From NCBI GenBank assembly GCA_050084515.1, contig CM114272.1, positions 3,410,001 through 3,474,000 of the forward strand: 64,000 bases of DNA. Reading direction: 5' to 3'. How positions within the stretch are numbered: the first letter of the stretch is position 1; every line of letters begins with the position of its first letter. This stretch comes from Blasia pusilla. Its lineage: Eukaryota; Marchantiophyta; Marchantiopsida; Blasiales. Shown piece by piece: positions 17,300 through 29,140 of the stretch. The notes below the pieces were generated by a model, which saw only the letters and a program-made list of their open reading frames with translations, searched no databases and was not told where the DNA came from. The position numbers and the translations under genes were made by a program.

Positions 17300-17690
17300 T
17301 TTACAAAACTTAGAGATAGAAAGTGGCCTAGTCCGTCCATGCGCTTACAAACGAGCTTTGATGGAACATGAACATGGAGATAACTCGACATACAAGAATG
17401 CGCTACCGCTGTGGCTCCCGACAATTTCACTACTCGGGAAACTAGGGTTTTTTACCTATTTTTTGTTTCTATTAATAGAAAAATATTGCATCAGGATGCC
17501 CCGCACCCTGATGCAATATAGGGTTAGATAATCTTAGTAACGCTACTCCTGAAATCACCTACATCATATTACTATGGCTCCTTTGACGTCTAAGTCAGAA
17601 CCATCAATCTAGGCTTGTCCTCATACAAGGGGGCCGATCAGATGAATGGTGCTCAGAGAAGTGGATGTTGAGAATCAAAAAATTATGAGA
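17300..17690. repeat. dispersed repeat, copy 1 (about 390 bp)
   Basis: Closely matches 35710-36095 in the same orientation. Shared blocks include GGCCTAGTCCG, ATAACTCGACATACAAGA, AACTAGGGTTTTT, CACCCTGATGCAATATAG, GACGTCTAAGTC, GAACCATCAATCTAGGCTT and GAGAAGTGGAT. No coding potential is seen in either copy. It could be a solo LTR or a MITE-like element; ends and target duplication were not resolved. This copy abuts the start of the 150-bp satellite. Confidence 0.8.
17483..17519. repeat. perfect 13-bp hairpin inside dispersed repeat copy 1
   Basis: The left arm ATATTGCATCAGG (17483-17495) pairs exactly with CCTGATGCAATAT (17507-17519) across an 11-base loop. In copy 2 (about 35895-35935) only the right arm is kept intact. 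Confidence 0.8.
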
Positions 17691-17699
17691 CTCCCACTA

Positions 17700-17949
17700 A
17701 TAATTCTCCTCCCTAGATTCGGAACAAAAATTCTCATTGATCCTCCTTCTCATTTTGAGACCTCGATCTCTAATTTCGATGGTGAGGAAGCGGGGAAGGA
17801 CGCTTGCGATCTCTTTTGGGAACTACAGTTCTAAATGCCCCCGTTCATACTCAATTCTCTTCTCTAGAACGAGAACAGCAGCTCCAATTGATCTTGCTTC
17901 TCATTTTGAGAACTACATCTCTAGTTCCGATGGTGAGGAAGTTGGCAAG
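17700..17949. repeat. 150-bp satellite, left fragment
   Basis: About 1.7 monomers of the satellite that resumes at 23248. They share CTCATTTTGAG, a GATGGTGAGGAAG block and TTTTGGGAACTACAGTTC. The array breaks at GGTGAGGAAGTTGGCAAG, where the Copia LTR begins, and resumes beyond the other LTR with GGAAGGAGG. Confidence 0.85.
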
Positions 17950-18262
17950 TGTAAAAAATTGCTAAAGAAGCATAATTGGTGGAAAAACGGCTCTCACACT
18001 CACACACCACCATGGAGAAAAAAATTTTCAATAAGAGAATGAGTGGAGGCTAGTTCCCTTCTCAATTCTATAGGGTACGTACAAGCAACCCTAACCCTAA
18101 CCTTAACCATAGTCCCAAGTTAGACTAAGTGTGATTAACTAACCCTAGTTAAGATAATCGCTCTTAACTGACTAACCAAGATTAAACTTCCCTACTTCGT
18201 GAGAGTACCAAATGTAGCAGTTCAAGTGTCTCATGAGCTTGAATATAGCTCAATCTTCAATA
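17950..18262 (-). repeat. Copia 3' LTR (left end)
   Basis: Aligns along its length with 22936-23247, sharing GCTAAAGAAGCATAATTGG, AGAATGAGTGGAGGCTGG and ACTGACTAACCAAGATTAA, among others. The purine-rich tract lies just inside, as CTTCCCCTCAAGCTC (18263-18277) on the plus strand. Confidence 0.9.
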
Positions 18263-21200
18263 CTTCCCCTCAAGCTCATATTGATATCTCTAACGCCTAT
18301 ATCATTTCTAAAAATCTCAAACTTATCTCTAGACAATGCCTTTGTAAAGATGTCAGCAATTTTCTGATCTGTAACTATATACACAAGATTAATTTCTCCT
18401 GCAAGCACTTTCTCTCTGATAAAAAGATAATGCACCTCAACATGTTTTATAGAAGCATGAAACACAAGGTCACACATTAGCATGATGCTACTAATATTAT
18501 TTGCATATATTACACTAGGTCTTAAGGTACTAATACCAATCTCAACAAGTAATCGATGAAGCCACATCGCCTCACATGATGCATTGGTTGCTCCTCTGTA
18601 CTGAGCCTCTGTTGAAGATAAAGCAACTGTAGGTTGCTTCTTTGAAACCCAACTTATAGTTGCGCTTCCCAAAGTAAATGAATAACCAGATGTGGAGTGT
18701 CGATCACACATACTTCTTTCCCAATCAACATCTGTGAATCCCTGTAATTGAAAACTTGGAGAATGTTTAAATTAAAGCCTGAAGTGAATAGAGAATTTCA
18801 TATATCGCATAATCCTCCTCACAGCACCAAGGTGAGGGTTTCGAGGTGCTTGGCATAAACTAGATCACTAGACCAACACCATAACTTAAATTTGGTTTGG
18901 TTATAGTTCAATAGATCAAACTTCCAACCATACGCCTGCACATATAAGAATCTGCAAGAAACTCTCCTTCATCCACCCTTAGCTTCACACTCTGGTCCAA
19001 TGGTATAGAGATTGGATTACAAGCCGTCATACCATATTTTGAAAGCGTATGAAGAGCATATTGTCGTTGTAATAATCATATGCTCTCTCCAAACTTGATA
19101 AACTGAATACCAAGGAAGTATTTGAGTTCTCCCAAGTCCTTCATATCAAATTCTGCTTGTAACTTAAGTTTGACTTGTTGTACCATTTCTTCAGTACTCC
19201 CAGTAATGAGGAGATCGTCAACATACAACACAATGAGAACCGTATGATATTATCCTCTCAAGACGTATAACGAGGAATGAGAATCACTTACCCTAAACCC
19301 AACTCTTATAGAACATATGTAATCTTGCCATACCAAGCTCTTGGAGCTTGTTTGAGCCCGTATAGAGTTTTCTTCAACCTACATACGCAAAATGGAAACT
19401 TGGGATGCTCGTATCGAAGTGGTTGCGTCATATATAACTCCTCGTATTGATCTCCATTCAAGAAGGCATTCTTGACGTCCATGTGATGTAATCTCCACTT
19501 GTTACTTACTGCAATTGCAACCACTGTTCTCGTAGTCGCCATCTTTGTAACAGGGCTAAATGTTTCCTCATAGTCGATACCATATTATTGTGCATAGCCC
19601 TTAGCCACCAATCTTGCTTTGCATTTGTCAATTGTACCATCTTGATTGCGTTCGATTTTGTAAACCCATTTGCAACCAATAGCTTTTTTACCGGAAGGTA
19701 TATCAACAAGCTCCCATGTTTGTTGATATTTTAATGTAGCAAGCTCTTCCTCCATAGGTTCAATCCATTCGACTTTACTTGCAGCTTCTTCAAAACAACT
19801 CGGCTCCTATTCTTGAAGGATAGTCATCATATATGCATGATGCGTCGTAAGGAAACCTTTATTTATGAATCTATGAACTAGATGTGTAACTCTACTTGAT
19901 CTACAAAGTTGTTGTTCAGAAGTAGATGCCTCTGACACCTGACTCAAGCTCTTACTAGTGTCAACAGACTGAATACGTACTCTTTCCATCCATGGACTCA
20001 TAGATTTAACTGATGAATCTAGGACCTCTCCTAATCTTGCACTAGTACTTGGGAAAGTTGAAGACAATATCTATTAGTTTACAATCATATTCTCTCCCTC
20101 AACATATGAGTTTAGAGGTGGAATAGGCTAAGATGAAGCATACCATGACTTTAGCTCATCAAAGACAACATCCCCACCAATAATAAGTTGCCTAGAGAAT
20201 GGAATGTAGCACTTATACCCCTTAGTTCCATCAGCATAGCTAATGAAGATACATCTTTCAAACTTGGGGTCTAATTTCTGACATCTCTCAAAAGGAACAT
20301 GAGCATAAATAATACAACCAAAGACTTTCAAGAAGAAAAATCAGGTTTACTTCATGTGAAGACTTTGAATGGGTTTTTATCATGAACTCCTGCTATTGGA
20401 GTTCGGTTGATTAAGAAGATTGCACATGTTATAACCTCTGCCCAATATATCTTAGGCATATTCTTCTCATTTAGCATAGCTCGTGCCGCTTCAGCAATAT
20501 GTCAATTCTTCCTCTCAGCCAATCCATTTTGCTGTGGAGTGTAACAACAAGTCACTTGACGTAGGATGTTATTCTGACGTAAATAGTCATCAAACTCTAT
20601 TGAAAGATACTGTGCTCCTCCATCACAACGTAATTTCAGAACGTGTTATCTAGTCTCCTTCTCTACTAGAGCTCTGAATGTTTGGAACATTGAGAATACC
20701 TCTAACTTGGCTTTCAAAAAGTATACCCATATATACCTAGAGAAGTCATCAATAAATGAAACAAAGTACTCACAACCACTAAGGCTATGTTGTGATGCTG
20801 TCCACACATCATTGTGGATCAACTCCAATATCTTGGATGCTCTTCTACCTTGCTTTGGAAAAAGAAATCTAGCTTGTTTTCCAAAGTGGCAAGCACGACA
20901 AACCTCTAACGTAGAAGGACTCGCTAATTTAGGAAGTCCTATTACTATATTAGATGATGAAAGACTCTATAATCTTTGAAGATTCATATGTTCAATTCTT
21001 TTATGCCACACATTTAGATTTGTGACTTGTCGGCCGATTTGACCATACATTGCTGTTTCAATCTGAGGCATAGAAACATCTAATTTGAATATTCTGCCAA
21101 ATCTAGTTCCTTTGGTTATTGTAGTCTGGTCACCTAGTGTTTCAATGAAACAACCATCTTCGTTGAACTTCACTTGATAACCCTGTTCTACTATCTGTCC

Positions 21201-22436
21201 TACAAAGATCAGCTTTCTTGCAATGGTAGGAATATAGAAAAAATTTCCAAGAGCACAAAGATCATCTGATGCTATTAGAACTTTACCGGTATGCGTGATA
21301 TGATGTTGAATGTCATCTCCTATGAGCACAATTTCACGATCTTTCACCGATTCCAAACTATTGAACCATTTAGCTTGTGAGGTCATGTGATTTGATGCAC
21401 TAGAGTCAATGTACCAATCTGATGTTGAGTCTTTCTTGATCATTGCTCCCATATAATGAGTCATGACCAAGAGATGCTCCGTTTGTGAATGTTGTTGTTC
21501 TTGGTACTACTCTCGGTGTTGTTGCTCCACATAGTTTTGTTGCTGTAAGGCTCCTCCTATTCTCATATATGCCTTCTTCTTGAAGCAAAACTTTGCAAGA
21601 AGATCCTTTATCTCACAGTAATTGCAAGATCTAGGGACCCTCTACTACTGACCTCAACCCCAACTGTTTCCACCATCACCACCTTGTGATTGTGTTTGGT
21701 ACTGGTTTGTAGTTGATTGAATGACGTTATATTGAGTGCCTCTTCCTCCATATGCTTGATATCCACCACAACCATGGAAGCTTCTGCCACGATCCTACCT
21801 CTGTTTGATCCATAACTTGCAAATAGTGCACTCTCTTGCAGACTAGACGAGCTATCGTTGCTTACTAGGCGCATCTTTTCACTGATCAACAGAGGAGCTA
21901 ACTCTTGAAAGGTTGGACACTTCTCTCTCATAGAGATAGAGGTCTCAAAGGACTTTTAACCTTTGGAAGACCTTAAAGAGTGAATAAAATCAGATCATCA
22001 CTCCAATACTATTCAACTGATCAACAATATGTTTGATACTCAAAATATAATCTTTGATGCTCTGCAATCCTTTCCTTACTTCGTTCAATTGTTGTTTCAA
22101 TTGAAGCTTTTTGGCCTTTGTAGATGTCCGAAACCGCTTTTCCAATGCATCCCAGGCCTCCTTCGGAATATCAACATCTTGGATGTGACCTACCCTTGGC
22201 GAATTGATCGTTATTGAAATATAGTGGATTACTTGTCTTGCCCGTTTGTTCCAAGCGCAAACATTCAAGTCTATTGAGTCACCTTTTGGCTTGGCCTCAT
22301 CACCTATGACAAGCTCCCATAGTTCTTGAACCATGGGAAATTGTTTCATGTGAAACTTCCAGACATTATAATTCTGCTTATCTAGCTTCTGACATGTGAT
22401 TGCTCTTGAGGAATACTCCATGATGAACCATCTCAC
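18250..22436 (-). pseudogene. Copia gag-pol, multiply interrupted
   Basis: In minus-strand order: gag (22436-21990), with the N-terminal block NYNVWKFHMKQF and the UBN2-like region around AWDALEKRF. Next is a degraded gag knuckle segment (about 21930-21500). The protease DSSASNHMT lies in 21470-20967, with the pre-integrase block LNVWHKRIEHMN. The integrase core (20828-20400) contains HNDVW, FIDDFSRYIWVYFLK and QQNGLAERKN. The RT N-terminus is 19542-19306 (MDVKNAFLNG, YGLKQAPRAWY), and YVDDLLITGS is near 19210. RNase H (18711-18250) has STSGYSFTLG, ALSSTEAQYR and HVEVHYLFIRE. Stops and frameshifts separate nearly every domain, so no full polyprotein can be made. Confidence 0.9.
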
Positions 22437-22923
22437 TCAAGAAAAATATAATTTCAGGCTTTCTATTGCTCCAATTGAAGCATAGACTACTCCTACACAA
22501 AAATCGACTTGAAATTTTCCAAAATTAATCAACTGTATGAAACTAGTCGATATTGGCTTGTAGAGAGTAAACTGCACAACTTTTCTTCACTAATTGCACT
22601 TTCCTACACTGAAATTGCTAATGCGCGAGCTCAAAATGTCAGAATTGAACGATTTTGGATGGGTTGGAAAGCTCTCAAGGAGCTCTACAAGACGGCTAGA
22701 ACCATCTTTTGGTGTATTTCTAGCCGATGTGGATCTAGACGGCTACATCAATCGGGAAAGCCTTTAAAAATGCCTCCAAAATTTTATCATCGTCAAAGCT
22801 CCATATGAAATCTACATCCACTAAGCTCTGAATAAAACTTCCTTCTCCCAAACTGAAATTTTTCCTTCTCTTGCCTCTCTTCTCTCCTCAAACACCAAGA
22901 ATTTCAAGTGATGTTCTCCTATA

Positions 22924-22935
22924 GCTCGGATACCA
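22924..22935 (-). other. Copia primer-binding site
   Basis: Reads TGGTATCCGAGC on the minus strand, one or two changes from the initiator-Met tRNA complement TGGTATCAGAGC used by most plant Copia elements. It lies directly inside the 5' LTR, which fixes the element's orientation. Confidence 0.85.
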
Positions 22936-23247
22936 TATAGAAAACTGCTAAAGAAGCATAATTGGTGGAAAAACTGCTCTCACACTCACACATCACCATG
23001 GAGAACGAAATTTTCAATGAGAGAATGAGTGGAGGCTGGTCCCCTTCTCAATTATATAGGGTATGTACAAGCAATCCTAATCCTAACCTTAACCATAGTC
23101 TCAAGTTAAAGTAATTGTGATTAACTAACCTTAGTTAAGATAATCACGCTTAACTGACTAACCAAGATTAAGCTTCCCTACTTCGTGTGAGTACCAAATG
23201 TAGCAGTTCAGGTGTCTCATGAGCTTGATTGTAGCTCAATTTCAATA
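22936..23247 (-). repeat. Copia 5' LTR (right end)
   Basis: Partner of 17950-18262. The outer end matches at CAATA on the plus strand in both LTRs. The inner end is TATAG here against TGTAA in the other LTR, so terminal dinucleotides have decayed. Confidence 0.9.
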
Positions 23248-26200
23248 GGAAGGAGGCGTGCGATCTCTTTTGGGAATTACAGTTTCGAATGCCCCCATTT
23301 GGGCTCATTAATCGTGTCAGGAACTAGAACCTGAGTTGCGATTAATCCTCCTTCTTATTTTGAGAAATGCATCTATACTTTTGATTGTAAGGAAGCAAGG
23401 AACAAGGTCCGCGATTTCATTTAGAAACTATAATTCTAAAAGTCCTCGTTGAGGGAGAGACTCTCGTCTCTAGAATCGGAACCTAAGTTTTGATTGATTG
23501 TCCTTCTCATTTCGAGAACTAGATCTATAATTCCGATCATAAGAAAGTTCGGAAGGAGGCCCCTGTTATCATTTGAGAACCATAACTTAGAACACTCCCG
23601 CTGGGCTTAGTTCTATTCTAATTGAATCGGAACCTGAGTTCCGATTGATCCGTTTAGGGAACCATAGTTCTGATGTCCCCGTTCGGACATAGTTCTCGTC
23701 TCTAGAACCAGAACTTGAGTTTTGATTGATCCTCCTTCTTATTTTGAGAAGTGGATGTGTAGTTCCAATGGTGAGGAAGCCGAGAACAAGGCTCGCGATC
23801 TGATTTGGGAACTTCAGTTCTGAATGCCCCCGTTCAGACTCAATTGTTGTCTCTTGAACCGGAACATGACAGCAGTTCCTATCTGATCCTTCTTCTCATT
23901 TGGAGAATTGGATCTCTAGTTCTAATAGTGAGGAAGCCGCGAAGGAGGCCCGGAATCTTCTCTGGGAACAACAATTCCAAATGCTCCCATGTGGGCTCAG
24001 TGATTGTGTGAGGAACCGAAACCTCACTTCCAATTGGTCCTCTTTCTCATATGGAGAAATGGATCTATACTTCAAAAAGTGAGATAGCAAGGAACGAGAC
24101 TGGCGATTTGATTTGGGAACTATAGTTCCAAAAGCCCTTGTTGGGGGAGGGACTCTCATCTCTAGAACCAGAATCTAAGTCCTGATTCATTATCCTTCTC
24201 ATTTCAAGAATTGGATCTATAGTTCCGATGGTAATGAAGTTGGGAAGGAGGCCCCCGATATCATTTGAGAACAGCAGCTCTGAATGCTCCTCCTTGGGCT
24301 GAGTTCTATTCTAATTGAATTGGAACATGCGTTTTGATTGATCCTTCTTCTCATTTCGAGACCTAGAACTCTAGTTCTAAATGGGGAGGAAGCCAGAAAA
24401 AAGGCTTGTGATCTCATTTGGGAACTACAGCTCCGAATGCTCCCGTTTGGAATTTTTTCGGAACCTGAGTTCCAATTGATCCTCCTCATCATTTTGAGAA
24501 CTCGATCTCTAGTTCCGATAGTGAGGACATCGATAAGGAGGCCCACAATCTCATTTGGGAACTAGAGTTTCGAAGCAGTCGTTCGGGCTCACTTATCATG
24601 TTTGGAACAAAAACTTGAGTTTCGATTCATCCTCCTCCTCATTTTTAGAACTCGAACTAGAATTTCGATGGTGAGGTAGTAAGGAAAGGGGTTGGAGATT
24701 TGATTTGGTAGCTACAGTTCCAAAAGCCCTCATTTAGTTAGGGACTCCTGTCTATGGAACCAAAACCTGAGTTCCGATTGATCCTCCTTCTAATTTCAAG
24801 AATTGGATGTAGAGTTTTGATGGTGTGGAAGTTGGGAAGAGGCCTACAATCTCATTTGGGAACTACAGCTCGGAATGCCCCCGTTTAGGCTCACTTGTTG
24901 TGTCAGAAACCAGAACGTGAGTTTCAATTGATCCTTCTTCTCATTTTGAGAACATGATCTCTAGTTCCCATGGTGAGGAATCCAATAAGGAGGCCCGCGA
25001 TCTCATTTGGGAACTACAGTTCCAAAAGCAGCCGTTCGGGCTCAATTGTTGAGTGTGGAACCGGAACCTGAGTTTCAATTCATCCTCCTTCGTATTTCGA
25101 GAACTAGATCTAGAGTTCCGATGGTGAGTTACCAAAGGAAAGAGACTGGTGATTTGATTTTTGAATTATAGTTCCGACATCTCTCGTTTAGGTTGGGACT
25201 CCCGTCTCTGAAATTGGAACCTATGTTCCGATTGATCTTCCTTCTCATTTCCAGAATTGGAACTAGAGTTCCGATCGTAGGGAAGTAAGGAAAGAGGCCA
25301 GTGATTTGATTGGGAACTACAGTTTTGAAAGCCCTCGTTTAAGTTGGGACTCACGTCTCTGGAACTAGAACCTAAGTTTTAATGGATCCTCCTTCTCATT
25401 TCCAAAACTGGAACTAGAGTTGCAATCAAGAGGCCGGCAACTTGATTTGGGAACTACAGTTCCGAAAGCCCTCCTTTAGGTAGGGACTCTAGTATCTTGA
25501 ACCAGAACCTGTGTTCTGATTGATCCTCCTTATTTCGAGAACTAGAACTAGAGTTCCGATGGTGAGGTTGTAAGGAAAGAGGGCGGCGACTTGATTTGGG
25601 AATTAGAGTTTTGAAAGCCTTCAATTAGGTAGGGGCTCCAGTCTCTGGAACTGGAACCTAAGTTTCGATTGATCCTCCTTCTCGTCTCGAGAACTTGAAG
25701 TAGAGTTCAGATGGTGAGGTAGTAAGGAAAGAGGCCGGAGACTTGATTAGGGAAGTCCAATTCCGGAAGCCCTCATTTAAGTAGGGGCTCTAGTCTCTAG
25801 AACCGGAACCTAAGGTCTGATTTATCCTCCTTCTCATTTCGAGAAGTGGAACTAGAGTTCAAATGGTGAGGTAGTAAGGAAAGAGGCCAAAAACTTGATT
25901 TGGGAACTAGAGTTTTGAAAGCCCTCGTTTAGGTAGGGACTCTAGTCTCTAGAACCGGAACGTAAGTTCCGATTGATCCTCCTTCTCATTTTGAGAATTA
26001 GAACTAGAGTTCCGATGGTGAGGTACTAAGGAAAGAGGCCGGCGACTTGATTTGCAAACTACAGTTTTGAAAGACCTCGTTTAGATAGGGACTCTAGTAT
26101 CTAGAATCAGAACTTATCTTTCGATTGATCCTCCTTCTCATTTTGAGAACTGGAACTAGAGCTTCGTTCATGAGGTAGTTAGGAAAGAGGCCGGCGATTT

Positions 26201-26840
26201 GATTTGGGAACTAGATTTTTGAAACCCCTCATTTTGGTAGGGACTCCCATCTCTAGAACCAAAACCTAAGTTCTGATTGATCCTCCTTCTCATTTCAAGA
26301 TTGGATCTAGAGTTCCAAAGGTGAGGAAGTGGGAAGAAGGACGGCGATCTGATTTGGGAATTATAATTCCGGAAGCACCCATTCAGGCTAAGTCTTCGTG
26401 TGTGGAACAAGAACGTGAGTTTTGATTCATCCTCCTTCTCATTTTGAGAAGTGGATCTCTAGTTTTGATGGTATGGAAACTCCGAGAAGGAGTCCCACAA
26501 TCTCATTTGGGAACTACTACTCTGAACGCCCTTGCTCGGGCTCAATTGTCGTCTAAGGAACCAGAACCTGAGTTCCGATTGATCCTCCTCATTTTGAGAA
26601 CTGGATCTCTAGTTCCCATAGTGGGGAATCTGATAAGGAGGCCCACAATCTCATTTGGGAACTATAGTTCCAAAAGCAGTCGTTCGGGCTCAGTTATCGA
26701 GTGTGGAACCAGAACCTGAGTTCCAATTGATCCTCCTTCTCTTTTCGAGAACTGAATCTATAGTTCCCATTATGAGATAGCAGGCATAGAGGGTAGCGAT
26801 TGGATCTGAGAACTCCAGTTCTAAAAGCATTGGTTTAAGT
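23248..26840. repeat. 150-bp satellite, main array (about 24 monomers)
   Basis: Monomers of roughly 140-155 bp, mostly 148-153, can be counted by the recurring GATCCTCCTTCTCATTTTGAG block near 23886, 24036, 24189, 24340, 24478, 24627, 24780, 24930, 25081, 25232, 25385 and on to 26729. Each monomer has three AGTTCCGA-type boxes, each usually preceded by a GAACT/GGAACC half that forms a short inverted repeat (for example GGGAACTACAGTTCC). Copies are diverged and contain small deletions. Open frames running through it simply follow the period. Confidence 0.92.
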
Positions 26841-27300
26841 ATCCGTTCATTTTTTGATTCAAGGCTATCAAACTGATCCTAGATCCATACTTCCGGTGCA
26901 ATTGAATGTATGGCTATTATTGCAAGGCACAAGATATCATACAGAGTTGGATTCCTAAGTGCCCTTTGTGAAGGTATTTTGGTCGTTCTATCATTTCTAT
27001 AAATATTCTGCATGTTAGTGTTTAGGTTTTAGGGTTTGCAATTATACTTCTGATTGACACTCTACATGTAGAGTTATGAAAATGGTGAAGGGAATTGGAT
27101 TCAGTTATCATTTGTTTAACTAGATCTTTAGTTCCGATTCTTAGGTACTCTAAAACGATCAAGGCCAACTTGTTCTTTTGGACCTACAGTTCCAATTGCT
27201 AATTGGGTTGGAATGAGTTTGCATTTCTAGAACTGGATCTAAAGTTCTAATTCTTATGTAGTCCATATAGAGGCTAGCGATATTATTGGGAAAAATTTCT
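26841..27300. repeat. decayed edge of the 150-bp satellite
   Basis: Scattered satellite pieces persist, including ACTAGATCTTTAGTTCCGAT near 27120, CTACAGTTCC near 27185 and AGAACTGGATCTAAAGTTC near 27229. They are embedded in unrelated AT-rich sequence, so the array ends gradually rather than at a clean border. Confidence 0.6.
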
Positions 27301-29140
27301 ATAGATTAGAATAGTGAACTTCGGCTGATTTGAGTGAGGTTTTCACAATGCAATTGCGAGGCTGAGGCTTGCAACCCCCTTACTGAGTATTAGTTCTGAA
27401 TGTGTTTTGCAGCAGGAGTTAGGTCACTGGTCTATTTATCTATTGCGTTCATAGTGTAAACTTCTCTCCTTTGTCCCATCTTACCAAAGTAGATAATGGT
27501 GGAGGACAAGAAGAAGGAGGAACGTCAAAGGCCGCAATACTTGGCCTTTGACGCTTGGGTTTCTTCGTGACAGTGTCTTTAGTTTCATTAAAGGTATTGG
27601 CTCGTATCATTTGGATAACAGAATTAATGGTTAGTATGTTAAGATCTACACCTAGGAACCACAAATATTATGATCTGCCATGTTCATTCAAGTATGGACT
27701 TGAGACCCTATTGCAAACCGTCATAAGCCTAACTTGGTAATGGTTTGAATGTAGTATCCCTTCAAATGCTCGAACGCTCCGTTCAGACATGGTAACATTT
27801 CTAATGTAGTAGCCTTTTTGACATGGTAAGGATCCAGATATAGTACCCTCTCGGACGTGGTTATACTCCATCCTTGTAGCCCTCCAAACGTGCAAACGCT
27901 TCACACGTAGTAGCCCTTAAGACTTGGAAACCCTTTAGACTTAGAAAGGTATCACAACTTCTGACGTCGTCGCAATTTAGACGTAGTACCCCTTTGGCAT
28001 TGTGCTAAGTTTTTTGTACTGCGGACAAAGAACCAATCATGAAGAATTGCTACTATACACTACTTCATGTTTCCTTTGGTAGAGGTTTGGAGGGAGTAAT
28101 TTTACAACTGCCCTACAACTGTACTCTATTGTAGCCACGCAAGCCTACATAGTTTTGGTGGGCAAATATACGCTAGAACTATACCTAATATGGAAGTTTG
28201 ATTTAACCGCGGGGGTAGATTGGAACGTATGTTAGGGTATGGAATCTTGTAACACAATCAGACTCTTGTCAAATTTTCTCCTCTTTCGGACAATGAGTTT
28301 TTGACCAAGGTGGACATTATTTTTGTTGGGTTTAGTCAGGTGTTGGGACATCATTGTTGTAAGTTTTAGTATCAATTCCTAGATTTGTAAGAGAAACAGA
28401 AGGACGTTCAATGATACGTTTTTTAATCAGGAGTTCGGATTGAATCTGATGCTATTAGTGGACCCCGCATGTCAAAATATTTAGCTCATTGAATTCCACC
28501 GTAGATCAGAGAAAAAAGTGCCCAAGGGAGCGAAATCTGAAATTCTGAAGGTTGTGCATATCTCCACTTTCCAATTCACCAAGGTAAGTTCACGTCTACA
28601 TATGTTCGCATTAAATGGATATATGATGAGTACTATATTGCTCGATTATTGTCTATCATGCATTAAGAAATGGGCTTTCTCTCTTGTGTTTAACGCATTC
28701 CTTACAAATTCTTGTGTTGTAGTAAAGTTTTTCAATCTACAATCATGGTTAAGAAGTAGACTCTTACCCGGACAAAGATTCTAGGTGCTTTGATCCAAGA
28801 CCAAAGAGTGCCTTTTAATTTGAACTCCGTAAAGTTGATTGTTCGGGCTTATGGGATGAACTTTAGAATATTGGCTACGTAAGGGGTGTCCAAAATAAGA
28901 TTGAATGTCAAACTTACAAGGAAGAAAAGCGCAATTTCGGGTGGAATGTGCTTGATTAGGTGTAGCATTGTTGCTAGTGACATGTTCTTGGTGTTGCACC
29001 TTTTAGATGTGGATAATGAAGAGAACTATCATGTGGATGTTACTCCATCCGCCGTTTACTGAGCTCGACTGCATTTGGGAGTTCAAACTCTTCCCTTCGA
29101 TGTCCAAGAGCTAGTGATGAGAGGTCATGTTTCATGGGAC
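27301..29140. other. no gene recognised; one degenerate short tandem repeat
   Basis: From about 27735 to 27985, units of roughly 25-35 bp recur around GTAGTAGCCCTT / TTCAGACATGGTAA / TTAGACTTGG-type motifs, too diverged to count exactly. The rest, including a minus-strand frame at 27664-27449, shows no known domain. The part just before 29140 may hold the lost 5' half of Gypsy relic A but is unrecognisable. Confidence 0.45.

Larger units (their letters stand above)
17950..23247 (-). mobile_element. Ty1/Copia LTR retrotransposon, minus strand, defective
   Basis: Structurally whole 5.3-kb element with two roughly 312-bp LTRs, a primer-binding site, gag-protease-integrase-RT-RNase H in Copia order, and a purine-rich tract. 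It sits inside a satellite monomer. Flanks are GCAAG (17945-17949) and GGAAG (23248-23252), probably a 5-bp target duplication with one change. The LTRs differ at many positions, so insertion is not recent. Coding capacity is broken by stops and frameshifts. Confidence 0.93.

Noticed and set aside
18090-18110. Telomere-like CCCTAACCCTAACC run
   Set aside because: It lies inside the Copia LTR and is present in altered form at the same place in the other LTR, so it is part of the element and not an interstitial telomere.
23248-26840. CRISPR-like array
   Set aside because: Repeats are whole monomers with no unique spacers and the DNA is eukaryotic; it is a satellite.
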